Origin: Streptosporangiaceae bacterium
GTDB lineage: Bacteria; Actinomycetota; Actinomycetes; Streptosporangiales; Streptosporangiaceae
Assembly (NCBI GenBank): GCA_025964695.1
Contig: JAOPYK010000263.1
Coordinates: 30,330 to 94,329 of the forward strand
Direction of reading: 5' to 3'
DNA length: 64,000 nt
The position numbers were made by a program, and so were the translations under genes. This document shows positions 17,571 through 25,771 of this stretch, piece after piece. The notes beneath the pieces are model-generated. The model was not told the origin of the DNA and did not search any database. It saw nothing but the letters and a program-made list of their open reading frames with translations. Position 1 is the stretch's first letter; each line of letters starts with the position of its first letter.

Positions 17571-17604
17571 GCCGTGATCATGCGATCGGTCACGTGATCA
17601 CGGC
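17571..17604. terminator. Hairpin between the binding protein and mutarotase genes
   Basis: Perfect 10-base arms GCCGTGATCA (17571-17580) and TGATCACGGC (17595-17604) around a 14-base loop, 10 bases after the rhaS stop. No T-run follows. It may be a partial terminator or an mRNA stabiliser that keeps the binding protein more abundant than the downstream enzymes. Confidence 0.55.
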
Positions 17605-17632
17605 GGGCCCGGGGGTGGTCGGGAGGGCCACC

Positions 17633-17950
17633 ATGAAGAGGGTCTGCTTCCTGCTGAAGGTGCGGCAGGACCGGCTGGCGGAATACCGCGCGCGGCACGA
17701 GGCCGTCTGGCCGGACATGCTCGCCGCGCTGCGTGACACGGGCTGGCACAACTACTCGCTCTTCCTCCGTGACGACGGGCTGCTCGTCGGCTACCTGGAG
17801 ACCGCCGACTTCGACGCGGCGCTGGAAGGCATGGCCCATACGGATGTGAACGCGCGCTGGCAGAGCGAGATGGCGCCGTTCTTCGAAGACCTGGAAGGCC
17901 ACCCGGACCAGGGGATGACCCCCCTCGCCGAGGTCTTCCACCTCGATTGA
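17633..17950 (+). CDS. rhaM: L-rhamnose mutarotase
   Basis: 105 residues, the normal RhaM/RhaU length. The catalytic signature YRARHEAVWPDMLAAL (with the conserved His) is followed by GWHNYSLFLRDDGLLVGYLE and TDVNARWQSEMAPFF. It interconverts alpha and beta anomers of L-rhamnose so the isomerase receives the right form. ATG at 17633 with GGGAGG upstream; the 13 upstream codons of the frame are not needed. Located between importer and isomerase, 12 bases before the latter. Confidence 0.93.
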   Translation: MKRVCFLLKVRQDRLAEYRARHEAVWPDMLAALRDTGWHNYSLFLRDDGLLVGYLETADFDAALEGMAHTDVNARWQSEMAPFFEDLEGHPDQGMTPLAEVFHLD

Positions 17951-17962
17951 GATGAGTGAGAC

Positions 17963-19129
17963 ATGACGGACAGAGCGCAGCTCAAGGCGGCGCTGCGGAA
18001 CCAGCGGATCGAGACGCCCTCCTGGGCGTACGGCAACTCCGGCACGCGCTTCAAGGTGTTCGCGCAGGAAGGGGTGCCGCGCACCCCGCAGGAGAAGCTG
18101 GACGACGCAGGCCAGGTGCACCGGTTCACCGGGGTGGCGCCCAGCGTGGCGCTGCACATCCCGTGGGACAAGGTGGACGACTACGCGGTCCTGGCGGCCC
18201 ACGCGGCCGACGCCGGAGTACGGATCGGAGCGATCAACTCCAACGTCTTCCAGGACGACGACTACATGCTCGGCAGCGTCACCAACCCGGACCCGGCCGT
18301 GCGCCGCAAGGCCCTGGATCACCTGCTCGCGTGCGTGGACGTCATGGACGCCACCGGGTCGCGGGACCTGAAGCTGTGGTTCTCCGACGGCACCAACTAC
18401 CCGGGCCAGGACGACATCCGGGCCCGGCAGGACCGGCTCGCGTCGGCGTTGCAGGCGGTGTACGAACGGCTCGGCGACGACCAGCGGTTCCTGCTGGAGT
18501 ACAAGCTGTTCGAGCCGGCCTTCTACACGATGGACGTGCCGGACTGGGGAACCGCATACGCGCACTGCCTCAAGCTCGGCCCCAAGGCGCAGGTCGTGGT
18601 GGACACCGGGCACCACGCGCCGGGCACCAACATCGAGTTCATCGTCGCCCTGCTGCTGCGTGAGGGGAAGCTCGGCGGCTTCGATTTCAACTCCCGCTTC
18701 TACGCCGACGACGACCTGATGGTGGGCGCGGCCGACCCGTTCCAGCTGTTCCGGATCATGCACGAGGTGGTCCAGGGCGGCGGCCTGGAGGACGCGACCG
18801 GGGTCGCGTTCATGCTGGACCAGTGCCACAACATCGAGCCGAAGATCCCGGGGCAGATCCGCTCGGTGATGAACGTGCAGGAGGCGACGGCCAAGGCACT
18901 GCTGGTGGACGCCGGCGCGCTTGCCGGGGCGCAGCAGGCCGGTGACGTGCTGGGCGCCAACGCCGTGCTCATGGACGCCTACAACACCGACGTACGGCCA
19001 CTGCTCGCCGAACTCCGCGAGGAGCAGGGGCTGGACCCGGACCCGATCGCCGCCTATCACCGGTCGGGGTACTTCGAGAAGATCCGTGAAGCGCGTCAGG
19101 GCGGCCAGGCCGCCGGCTGGGGGGCCTGA
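17963..19129 (+). CDS. rhaI: L-rhamnose isomerase
   Basis: 388 residues. TIM-barrel isomerase of the RhaI type (Pseudomonas/Rhizobium-like rather than E. coli RhaA). Seen: IETPSWAYGNSGTRFKVF, NSNVFQDDDYMLGSVTNPD, LKLWFSDGTNYPGQDDI, VVVDTGHHAPGTNIEFI and the metal-site segment GFDFNSRFYADDDLMVGAAD. It converts L-rhamnose to L-rhamnulose in the cytoplasm using divalent metal. The TGA shares its last base with the ATG of the next gene (TGATG), so translation is coupled to the aldolase/dehydrogenase. Confidence 0.95.
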   Translation: MTDRAQLKAALRNQRIETPSWAYGNSGTRFKVFAQEGVPRTPQEKLDDAGQVHRFTGVAPSVALHIPWDKVDDYAVLAAHAADAGVRIGAINSNVFQDDDYMLGSVTNPDPAVRRKALDHLLACVDVMDATGSRDLKLWFSDGTNYPGQDDIRARQDRLASALQAVYERLGDDQRFLLEYKLFEPAFYTMDVPDWGTAYAHCLKLGPKAQVVVDTGHHAPGTNIEFIVALLLREGKLGGFDFNSRFYADDDLMVGAADPFQLFRIMHEVVQGGGLEDATGVAFMLDQCHNIEPKIPGQIRSVMNVQEATAKALLVDAGALAGAQQAGDVLGANAVLMDAYNTDVRPLLAELREEQGLDPDPIAAYHRSGYFEKIREARQGGQAAGWGA

Positions 19130-21171
19130 TGAACGCCGAAGTCGCCAGGCTGCTGGAACGGTCCCACACCCTTGGGTCGGATCCGCGCAACACCAACTAC
19201 GCCGGCGGGAACGCCTCGGCCAAGGGGTCGGAGACCGACCCGGTGACCGGCGAGCCGGTCGGGCTGATGTGGGTGAAGGGCTCGGGAGGGGACCTGGGCA
19301 CTCTCACCGAGGCGGGGCTCGCCGTCCTGCGCCTCGACCGGCTCCGCGCCCTCACCGGGGTCTACCCCGGGGTGGAGCGCGAGGACGAGATGGTCGCCGC
19401 GTTCGACCACTGCGCCTTCGGCAAGGGAGGCGCGGCGCCGTCGATCGACACCGCCATGCACGGGCTCGTGGAGGCCGCCCACGTCGACCATCTGCACCCC
19501 GACTCCGGCATCGCGATCGCCACCGCCGCCGACGGCGAGGAGCTCACCCGTCAGATCTTCGGTGACCGGGTGGCGTGGGTCCCCTGGCGGCGGCCCGGCT
19601 TCCAGCTCGGCATGGACATCGCTGCCATCGCCTCCCAGAACCCCCAGGCCATCGGGGTGATACTGGGCGGGCACGGGATCACCGCCTGGGGCGAGACCAG
19701 CGAGGAGTGCCAGGCCAACGCGCTGGACATCATCGCCACGGCCGAGCGCCATCTGGCCGAGCACGGCCGACCGGACCCGTTCGGGGCCGTCGTCGACGAC
19801 ACGCTGCCGGAGGCCGAGCGCCGCGCCCGGGCCTCCGCGCTGTTCCCGCTGATCCGCGGGCTGGCCTCCACCGACCACCCGCAGGTGGGCCACTATACCG
19901 ACACCCCCGAGGTCCTGGACTTCCTGGCCCGAGCCGAGCACCCCCGGCTCGCCGCCCTCGGCACCTCCTGCCCGGACCACTTCCTGCGGACCAAGGTGGC
20001 GCCGCTGGTCGTCGACCTGCCGGCGACCGCGCCCCTGGACGAGACCGTCGCCCGGCTCGCGGAGCTGCACGCCGAATACCGCGACGCCTACCGGTCCTAC
20101 TACGAGCGGCACGCCGGCCCCGACTCCCCGCCGATGCGCGGCGCCGACCCCGCGATCGTGCTGGTGCCCGGCGTAGGGATGTTCAGCTTCGGCGCGAACA
20201 AGCAGACCGCCCGGGTGGCGGGCGAGTTCTACGTCAATGCGATCAACGTGATGCGGGGCGCGGAGGCGATCTCCGCCTACGCGCCCATCCCCGAGTCGGA
20301 GAAGTTCCGCATCGAGTACTGGACGCTGGAGGAGGCCAAGCTCCGGCGCATGCCCAGGCCCAAGCCGCTGGCCGCCCGGGTCGCCCTGGTGACCGGCGGC
20401 GGTTCGGGCATCGGAGCCGCCACCGCCCGCCGCCTGGCCGCCGAAGGCGCCTGCGTGGTCGTCGCCGACCGGGACGTGGCGGCCGCCGAGAAGATCGCCG
20501 CCGAGCTCGGCGCCTCGGCACTGCGGTGCGAGGACGTCGCGGTCGCCGTCGCGGTCGACGTGACCTCCGAGGAGCAGATCGCCGCGGCCTTCCAGGCGGC
20601 GGTGCTCGCGTTCGGGGGAGTGGACCTGATCGTCAACAACGCCGGGCTGTCGATCTCCAAGCCGCTGGCCGAGACCACCGCCGCAGACTGGGATCTCCAG
20701 CACGACGTCATGGCCCGCGGCTCGTTCCTAGTCTCCCGTGAGGCCGCCAGGATCATGACCGAGCAGCGGATGGGCGGCGACATCGTCTACATCTCGTCCA
20801 AGAACGCGGTCTTCGCCGGGCCCAACAACGTGGCCTACGGGGCCGCCAAGGCCGACCAGGCCCACCAGGTGCGGTTGCTCGCCGCCGAACTGGGCGAGCA
20901 CGGCATCCGGGTCAACGGCATCAACCCCGACGGCGTCGTCCGTGGCTCGGGGATCTTCGCCGGCGGCTGGGGGGCCAAGCGGGCCGCCGTGTACGGGGTG
21001 CAGGAGGAGAAGCTCGGCGAGTTCTACGCCCAGCGCACCCTGCTCAAGCGGGAGGTGCTCCCCGAGCACGTCGCCGCCGCCGTCTTCGCCCTCACCGGCG
21101 GGGAGCTCACCCACACCACCGGCTTGCACATTCCTGTCGACGCGGGCGTCGCGGCCGCGTTCCTGCGCTGA
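19129..21171 (+). CDS. rhaD: Bifunctional rhamnulose-1-phosphate aldolase / lactaldehyde dehydrogenase
   Basis: 680 residues in two domains. Residues 1 to about 410 are a class II aldolase/adducin-type domain (NYAGGNASAKG, KGSGGDLGTLTEAGLAVL, HVDHLHPDSGIAIAT with metal-binding His). Residues about 420-680 are a short-chain dehydrogenase: NAD-binding VALVTGGGSGIGAATARRLA, NNAGLSIS, and YGAAKADQ with catalytic Tyr and Lys. The fused enzyme cleaves L-rhamnulose-1-phosphate to DHAP and L-lactaldehyde and oxidises the latter to L-lactate. It links the rhamnose operon to lutABC in the divergent operon. Length matches the known RhaDE/RhaEW fusions. Confidence 0.94.
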   Translation: MNAEVARLLERSHTLGSDPRNTNYAGGNASAKGSETDPVTGEPVGLMWVKGSGGDLGTLTEAGLAVLRLDRLRALTGVYPGVEREDEMVAAFDHCAFGKGGAAPSIDTAMHGLVEAAHVDHLHPDSGIAIATAADGEELTRQIFGDRVAWVPWRRPGFQLGMDIAAIASQNPQAIGVILGGHGITAWGETSEECQANALDIIATAERHLAEHGRPDPFGAVVDDTLPEAERRARASALFPLIRGLASTDHPQVGHYTDTPEVLDFLARAEHPRLAALGTSCPDHFLRTKVAPLVVDLPATAPLDETVARLAELHAEYRDAYRSYYERHAGPDSPPMRGADPAIVLVPGVGMFSFGANKQTARVAGEFYVNAINVMRGAEAISAYAPIPESEKFRIEYWTLEEAKLRRMPRPKPLAARVALVTGGGSGIGAATARRLAAEGACVVVADRDVAAAEKIAAELGASALRCEDVAVAVAVDVTSEEQIAAAFQAAVLAFGGVDLIVNNAGLSISKPLAETTAADWDLQHDVMARGSFLVSREAARIMTEQRMGGDIVYISSKNAVFAGPNNVAYGAAKADQAHQVRLLAAELGEHGIRVNGINPDGVVRGSGIFAGGWGAKRAAVYGVQEEKLGEFYAQRTLLKREVLPEHVAAAVFALTGGELTHTTGLHIPVDAGVAAAFLR

Positions 21172-21181
21172 GGAGGATTTC

Positions 21182-22609
21182 ATGACGGCCACCACAGAAC
21201 GCGTCACCACCCCGCGCGTGCGGGTCGGGCTCGTCGCGGGAGGGCTGGGCGCGTACTGGCCCCAGTTCCCCGATCTGCTGCCGCAGCTCCAGCGCTCCGC
21301 GGAACGGGTGTCGGAGCGGATGCGCGACCTCGGGGCCGACGTCGTCGACGTCGGTTTCATCTCCGACGCGCAGGAGGGTGCCGCGGCCGCCGAGAAGCTG
21401 CGGACGGCCGGCTGCGACATCATCGTCGGTTTCCTCACCACCTACATGACCGCCACCATGCTGGTCCCCATCGCCCAGCGCAGCGACGCGCCCGTGCTGC
21501 TGATCAACCTGCAGCCGACCGAGTCGATGGACCACGCCACCTTCGACACCGGTCAGTGGCTGGCCTACTGCGGGGCCTGCCCGTTGCCCGAGATGGCCAA
21601 CACCTTCCGGCGCTGCGACATCCCGTTCCGGTCGGTCTCGGGCTATCTGGAGGACGAGCGGGCCTGGGCGAAGATCGGCCGCTGGGTCCGCGCCGCCGGG
21701 GTACGGGCCGCGCTCCGCCGGGGACGCCACGGCCTCCTCGGGCATCTGTATCCGGGCATGCTCGACGTCGCCACCGATCTCACCCTGATCTCGGCCAACT
21801 TCGGTGGTCACGTCGAGGTGCTGGAGTTCGACGACCTGCGCGTACGGGTCGAGAAGGTCACCGACGCCGAGACCGAGGCCACCAAGCGGACCGCCCGTGA
21901 CCTCTTCGAGCTGGCCGGCTCGGTGAACGACGACGATTTCACCTGGGCGGCACGCGTGTCGGTCGGGCTGGACCGGCTGGTAGAGGACTTCGGGCTGCAC
22001 AGCCTGGCCTACTACCACCGGGGCCTGGACGGCGAGATCCACGAACGGCTCGGCGCCGGCATGATCCTGGGTGCGTCGCTGCTCACCGCCCGCGGCGTTC
22101 CCGCCGCAGGGGAGTACGAGCTGCGTACCTCGCTCGCAATGCTGATCATGGACCGGCTGGGCGCGGGCGGATCGTTCACCGAGCTGCAGGCACTCGACTT
22201 CCTGCGGGGGCATGTCGAGATGGGGCACGACGGGCCCGCCCACCTGGCCATCAGCGACGCCAAGCCGCTGCTACGCGGGCTCGGCGTCTACCACGGCAAG
22301 CGCGGCTACGGTGTCTCGGTGGAGTTCGACGTCAAGCACGGCCCGGTCACCGCATTCGGGCTCATCCAGCGGCGCGACGGGCGCTTCGCCTTCGCCGCCT
22401 CCGAGGGAGAGGTCGTCGGGGGGCCGCTGTTGCAGATCGGCAACACGACCTCACGGGTCGACTTCGGCTGCGACCCGGGCGAGTGGGTCGACACCTGGAG
22501 CGCCACCGGCATCTCGCACCACTGGGCGCTGGGGCTGGGCCACCGGATCGACGACCTGCGTGCCCTGGCCGACCTCATGGAGGTCGACCTCATCGAAGTG
22601 GGCGGTTAG
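21182..22609 (+). CDS. L-arabinose/L-fucose isomerase family protein
   Basis: 475 residues; ATG at 21182 preceded by GAGGAGG, 10 bases after the aldolase stop. The N-terminal Rossmann-like region has VRVGLVAGGLGAYWPQFPDL, CDIIVGFLTTYMTATM and VLLINLQPTESMDHATFD, followed by YCGACPLPEMANTF and the central SANFGGHVEVLEFDD. The C-terminal part contains EGEVVGGPLLQIGNTTSRVDF, like the arabinose-isomerase barrel. A rhamnose isomerase is already present, so this is not needed for the main route. It may isomerise another deoxysugar or pentose taken up by the same importer; substrate unknown. Confidence 0.82.
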   Translation: MTATTERVTTPRVRVGLVAGGLGAYWPQFPDLLPQLQRSAERVSERMRDLGADVVDVGFISDAQEGAAAAEKLRTAGCDIIVGFLTTYMTATMLVPIAQRSDAPVLLINLQPTESMDHATFDTGQWLAYCGACPLPEMANTFRRCDIPFRSVSGYLEDERAWAKIGRWVRAAGVRAALRRGRHGLLGHLYPGMLDVATDLTLISANFGGHVEVLEFDDLRVRVEKVTDAETEATKRTARDLFELAGSVNDDDFTWAARVSVGLDRLVEDFGLHSLAYYHRGLDGEIHERLGAGMILGASLLTARGVPAAGEYELRTSLAMLIMDRLGAGGSFTELQALDFLRGHVEMGHDGPAHLAISDAKPLLRGLGVYHGKRGYGVSVEFDVKHGPVTAFGLIQRRDGRFAFAASEGEVVGGPLLQIGNTTSRVDFGCDPGEWVDTWSATGISHHWALGLGHRIDDLRALADLMEVDLIEVGG

Positions 22610-22646
22610 AAGTGGGCGGTCGGCGGTGGTGACGCCCCCCGCGGGC

Positions 22647-22675
22647 TTGACCGGAATCTTCCGTGGGTCCAACAT
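22647..22675 (+). promoter_or_regulatory. Promoter of the ROK-family gene (leaderless)
   Basis: TTGACC (22647-22652), 17-base spacer, CAACAT (22670-22675), then seven bases to the GTG at 22683. There is no ribosome-binding sequence before the GTG, so transcription probably begins at the start codon. Confidence 0.55.
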
Positions 22676-22682
22676 CGTTGCT

Positions 22683-23705
22683 GTGAGTGTGCCAGAACAG
22701 TGGGTCGTCGTAGGTCTGGACAACGGGGGAACCAGCAACAACGCCACGGTTCTCGATCGCTCGGGGCGTTTTCTGGTGGACCGGCTGGTCGAGACGCCCA
22801 GCCGGGTGCTGGAAGGCCCGGAGATCGCGGTCAAGGCGCTCGTCGAGGCGCTCGACCAGGTGCTGACACTCACCGGCCTGTCCCGGGAGTCGGTGCGCGC
22901 CGTGGGGCTGGACACCCCCGGCCCCGCCAGCGCGGAGGGCATCATCTCTTCCAAGGGCGCCACCAACTTCTCCGAGCCGGTCTGGCACGGGTTCGACTTC
23001 CGGGGTGCCCTCGAGGACGGTGTGGGGCTGCCGGTCGTCTACAACAACGACGGTAACGCCGCCGCGCTCTACGCCCACCATGCCTGCTTCGGCGCCGAGG
23101 CGGCCCGGCATTCCTCCATCTCGGCGATCGTCGGCACCGGCCTGGGCGGCGGCGTGATCGAGGCGGGGCACGTCATCAAGGGCGCCGCGGGCATGGCCGG
23201 TGAACTGGGCCACGTGCACATCCCGTTGCAGGGACTGCTCGGCGAGGGACAGCCTTTGCCGGTCTGCAACTGCGGCTTCGTGGGCGACGCCGAGAGCGTC
23301 ACCTCGCTGACCGGGATCGAGAAGAACCTCCTGCCCTACTGGCTGACCCGGTTCGAGGGCCACGAACTGGCTTCGCTGCCCATCGGCAAGGCCGCCAAGC
23401 TGCTGCGCGGGCTCGCCGTCGACGGGGACGAACTGGCCCTCCAGATCTTCGAGCAGCAGGCGATGGCGCTCGGACGGCTCTTCACGATCGCCGGCAACTT
23501 CACCGATCCGAGCGCGTACTTCGTGGGCGGCGGGGTGGTCGAGGCCGCGCCGCGATTCCGGGAGTGGTTCCTGGCCAGGGTGCGCGCCCACACCGAGCTG
23601 CGCGAGGAACAGGCACGGGCCGCGATCTTCGCGCTCGTGCCCGACCTGGACATGGCCGGGGCGCGCGGGGCCGCGCTGGCGGCACGTGACACCCTCACGG
23701 ATTGA
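22683..23705 (+). CDS. ROK-family sugar kinase-like protein
   Basis: 340 residues. ATP-site motif VVVGLDNGGTSNNATVLD at the N-terminus, catalytic/sugar-binding YNNDGNAAALYAHHACFG, the glycine-rich IVGTGLGGGVIEAG, and GAAGMAGELGHVHI with the conserved E-x-GH. The ROK zinc site, normally CxCGxxGCxE, reads PVCNCGFVGDAES: the third Cys is Asp. No helix-turn-helix precedes it, so it is a kinase-type ROK, not a repressor. Located 73 bases after the isomerase-like gene, it probably phosphorylates the product of that branch (inference). GTG at 22683 is chosen because of the -10 box 7 bases upstream. Confidence 0.82.
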   Translation: MSVPEQWVVVGLDNGGTSNNATVLDRSGRFLVDRLVETPSRVLEGPEIAVKALVEALDQVLTLTGLSRESVRAVGLDTPGPASAEGIISSKGATNFSEPVWHGFDFRGALEDGVGLPVVYNNDGNAAALYAHHACFGAEAARHSSISAIVGTGLGGGVIEAGHVIKGAAGMAGELGHVHIPLQGLLGEGQPLPVCNCGFVGDAESVTSLTGIEKNLLPYWLTRFEGHELASLPIGKAAKLLRGLAVDGDELALQIFEQQAMALGRLFTIAGNFTDPSAYFVGGGVVEAAPRFREWFLARVRAHTELREEQARAAIFALVPDLDMAGARGAALAARDTLTD

Positions 23706-23729
23706 TCGCTCCTTAGGCCCTCAGCAGAT

Positions 23730-23972
23730 CTACATGATCACGTTGCGGGTGGCCTTGCGGGCCCGCACGCCTTCGGCGTCCAACGCCGTGCGCAGTTCGT
23801 CGGCATCGGAGCTGATGATGGTGGGGTCGATCCCCGCCGCCGGGTCGTGCAGGGTCGCGACCCAGTCGCCCGGCACGCCGTCGTGGCGGACCGACCGCCA
23901 GATCCGGTGCCCGGGATAGTCGGCGCGGAGCCGGGCAAGGGCCCGCTCTGCGGGGGTGGCTTGGGTGTTCAT
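23730..23972 (-). CDS. Small conserved hypothetical protein
   Basis: 80 residues, starting ATG 23972. Sequence features: acidic/basic mixed, with RADYPGHRIWRSVRHDGVP followed by GDWVATLHDPAAGIDPTII and SSDADELRTALDAEG, an alpha-beta pattern compatible with a small single domain; I recognise no motif. Codon third positions are GC-rich as in neighbours, supporting a real gene. It ends 24 bases after the convergent ROK gene. Confidence 0.6.
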   Translation of the reverse strand: MNTQATPAERALARLRADYPGHRIWRSVRHDGVPGDWVATLHDPAAGIDPTIISSDADELRTALDAEGVRARKATRNVIM

Positions 23973-24077
23973 CCTGGAGTCGCCTCACATCGTCGTGGTC
24001 GCTTTCCGTTACGAAACCCAAGCTTGCTGTGATCGGGCTACGCTCCGAAAGAGCTTTGACCACACGCAGACAAACGA

Positions 24078-24105
24078 CTCCGGCGCCGTAGAAAAGGCGC
24101 CGGGG
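24078..24105. terminator. Hairpin, possible terminator
   Basis: CCGGCGCC (24080-24087) and GGCGCCGG (24096-24103) form an 8-bp stem, extendable to 10 with one G-U pair, around GTAGAAAA; TTT follows on the plus strand. It sits about 110 bases beyond the stop of the leftward VOC gene and may end that transcript. Confidence 0.5.
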
Positions 24106-24215
24106 TTTGCCACACCCGGAAGTGGACGGCAGCCTCGACCTCGCCTGATCTCCCGAACGCCACGTGAACGTTTCCGGGCATCGGGCGAGGCCTTACCTTC
24201 ACCTCTCGGGGCTCG

Positions 24216-25001
24216 TCATGCGGTCGCGCTGGTGATGATGGAGAAGGGCGCACCGAAGGGGTCGACGAGCAGGCCCATCCGGCCGACTCCCGGCACGTCC
24301 TCCGGCGGCATGAGTACGGTCCCGCCCTGCTCGGAGACCTTGGCGGTCACCGCGTCGGCGTCGGTCACCTCGAAGTACGGCTGCCAGCGCGGCTGCATCC
24401 CCCCGCTGAGCATCTCGTCGCTGATCTCCATGATGCCGCCCTGGCCGGCCTCCTGTCCGCCGCCGGAGGGGCTGACGACGGTGTAGTTGAAGCCTTCCAT
24501 CGGGTTGTCCTCGGCGTCCCAGCCGAACACCGAGTCGTAGAAGGCCTTCGCCCCCGCCTGGTCGGTGGTGTGCAGCTCGGTCCAGCACAGGCTGTTCGGG
24601 ACGGTGACCGCGTCCAGGCCTCTGGTCTCACCCGGCTGCCAGACGGCGAACTGCGCGCCGGCGGGGTCGGTGAAGCCGCCCATCCGGCCCTGGGTGAAGA
24701 TGTCGAACGGGGCGACGCGGACGGTGCCGCCGGCCTGCTCGACGGCCTTGGCGGTGGCGTCCGCGTCAACGGTGTGGAAGTACAGCGTCCAGGCCGAGTC
24801 GACGCCCTGCTCGGTGAGCGGGCCGACGGCCGCGACGGTCTTCCCGTCCTGCGTGAACATGCCGTAGCCCCCGGCGTCAGGGCCGGCGGACTGGAAGTCC
24901 CAGCCGAACACGGCGCCGTAGAAGGCGCTCGCGGCCGGGACGTCGGGAGTGCCGAGGTCCAGCCAGTTGGGTGCCCCGGGTACGAAATCGGTCGTGAGCA
25001 T
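24216..25001 (-). CDS. VOC (glyoxalase/dioxygenase superfamily) protein, two modules
   Basis: 261 residues forming two glyoxalase/bleomycin-resistance-type halves. The N-terminal module is PNWLDLGTPDVPAASAFYGA, VFGWDFQ and LYFHTVDADATAKAVEQAGG. The C-terminal module is NSLCWTELHTTDQAGAKAFY, VFGWDAEDNP and PYFEVTDADAVTAKVSEQGG. The repeat FYxxVFGW is the classic actinobacterial two-domain VOC protein. Metal-ligand positions are incomplete by eye. Function may be enzymatic or antibiotic-binding; nothing nearby decides. The ATG at 25001 begins the conserved fold; an upstream extension to 25229 is low-complexity. Confidence 0.85.
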   Translation of the reverse strand: MLTTDFVPGAPNWLDLGTPDVPAASAFYGAVFGWDFQSAGPDAGGYGMFTQDGKTVAAVGPLTEQGVDSAWTLYFHTVDADATAKAVEQAGGTVRVAPFDIFTQGRMGGFTDPAGAQFAVWQPGETRGLDAVTVPNSLCWTELHTTDQAGAKAFYDSVFGWDAEDNPMEGFNYTVVSPSGGGQEAGQGGIMEISDEMLSGGMQPRWQPYFEVTDADAVTAKVSEQGGTVLMPPEDVPGVGRMGLLVDPFGAPFSIITSATA

Positions 25002-25135
25002 GGTGTTGGTCCTCCGAGCCTCCTGCTGCGGGGCCGCCCGGCCGACGAGGTCGGTTGGGCGGCAGGGGTGGACGACTTCAGCATGGCACCGGCGTCGGGC
25101 ATTGGACGGGGTTCTGACATTTTGGTCGCGACCGA

Positions 25136-25750
25136 TCAGGTCCTGACTTGCCGGAGCCCGTCGAAAGCGATCTTGCAGACCGCGTCGGCGATCTCGGTGG
25201 TGTCGGAGCCTCTGCGCGGCCGGTACCACTCGATGAGCGAGTTGACCATGCCGAACAGCAGCCGGCTGGTGAGGGCGGGATCGACGTCCGGGCGGACGTC
25301 GCCCTCGGCCTCGGCCAGCACGACCAGATCGCTCACCAGCCGATCGAACTCACGGCGCCGGGCGAGCGCCCGCCGCTCCACCTTGGTGTTGCCGCGGACC
25401 CGCAGCAGCAGGGTGACGAACGGCAGCCGGTCTATGAGCACCGCGACGCTGCCGCGCACGAGCCGCTCCAGCCGGTCGATCGCCGGGCCCGGAGTCGGCT
25501 CGACCTCCCTGGCGACCTCGAACAGCCCGTCCAGCGCGCGGTCCAGTGCCAGCCGGAGGAGTTCCTCCTTGCTCGGTACGTGGTGGTAGATCGCGGACTT
25601 GGTGATGCCGAGCTTTCGGGATAGATCCTCCATGCTCGTGCCGTCATATCCGCGTTCGTTGAACAGCTTGACCGCCACCTGGAGCAGGGACTCCAGGTCG
25701 TAGCCGGGCCTCCCGCGCCGCGCCGGCGCCGCCGTTCGTCCTGATGTCAT
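25136..25750 (-). CDS. paaR: TetR-family regulator, probable phenylacetate repressor PaaR
   Basis: 204 residues. HTH: LLQVAVKLFNERGYDGTSME then DLSRKLGITKSAIYHHVPSK, whose SAIYHH recognition helix is typical of TetR. The C-terminal about 140 residues are helical. It is the last gene on the leftward paaI-paaK strand, 21 bases after paaK, and two TetR-type palindromes lie in the divergent paa promoter region, so control of the phenylacetate genes (relieved by phenylacetyl-CoA in known PaaR systems) is likely. The assignment rests on context and family. Confidence 0.8.
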   Translation of the reverse strand: MTSGRTAAPARRGRPGYDLESLLQVAVKLFNERGYDGTSMEDLSRKLGITKSAIYHHVPSKEELLRLALDRALDGLFEVAREVEPTPGPAIDRLERLVRGSVAVLIDRLPFVTLLLRVRGNTKVERRALARRREFDRLVSDLVVLAEAEGDVRPDVDPALTSRLLFGMVNSLIEWYRPRRGSDTTEIADAVCKIAFDGLRQVRT

Positions 25751-25771
25751 GGCTCGATCATTCCAGCCGCC

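Noticed and set aside
16316..19060. 914-codon antisense open frame
   Set aside because: Covers importer, mutarotase and isomerase genes; low-complexity Gly/Arg/Val composition, no motif.
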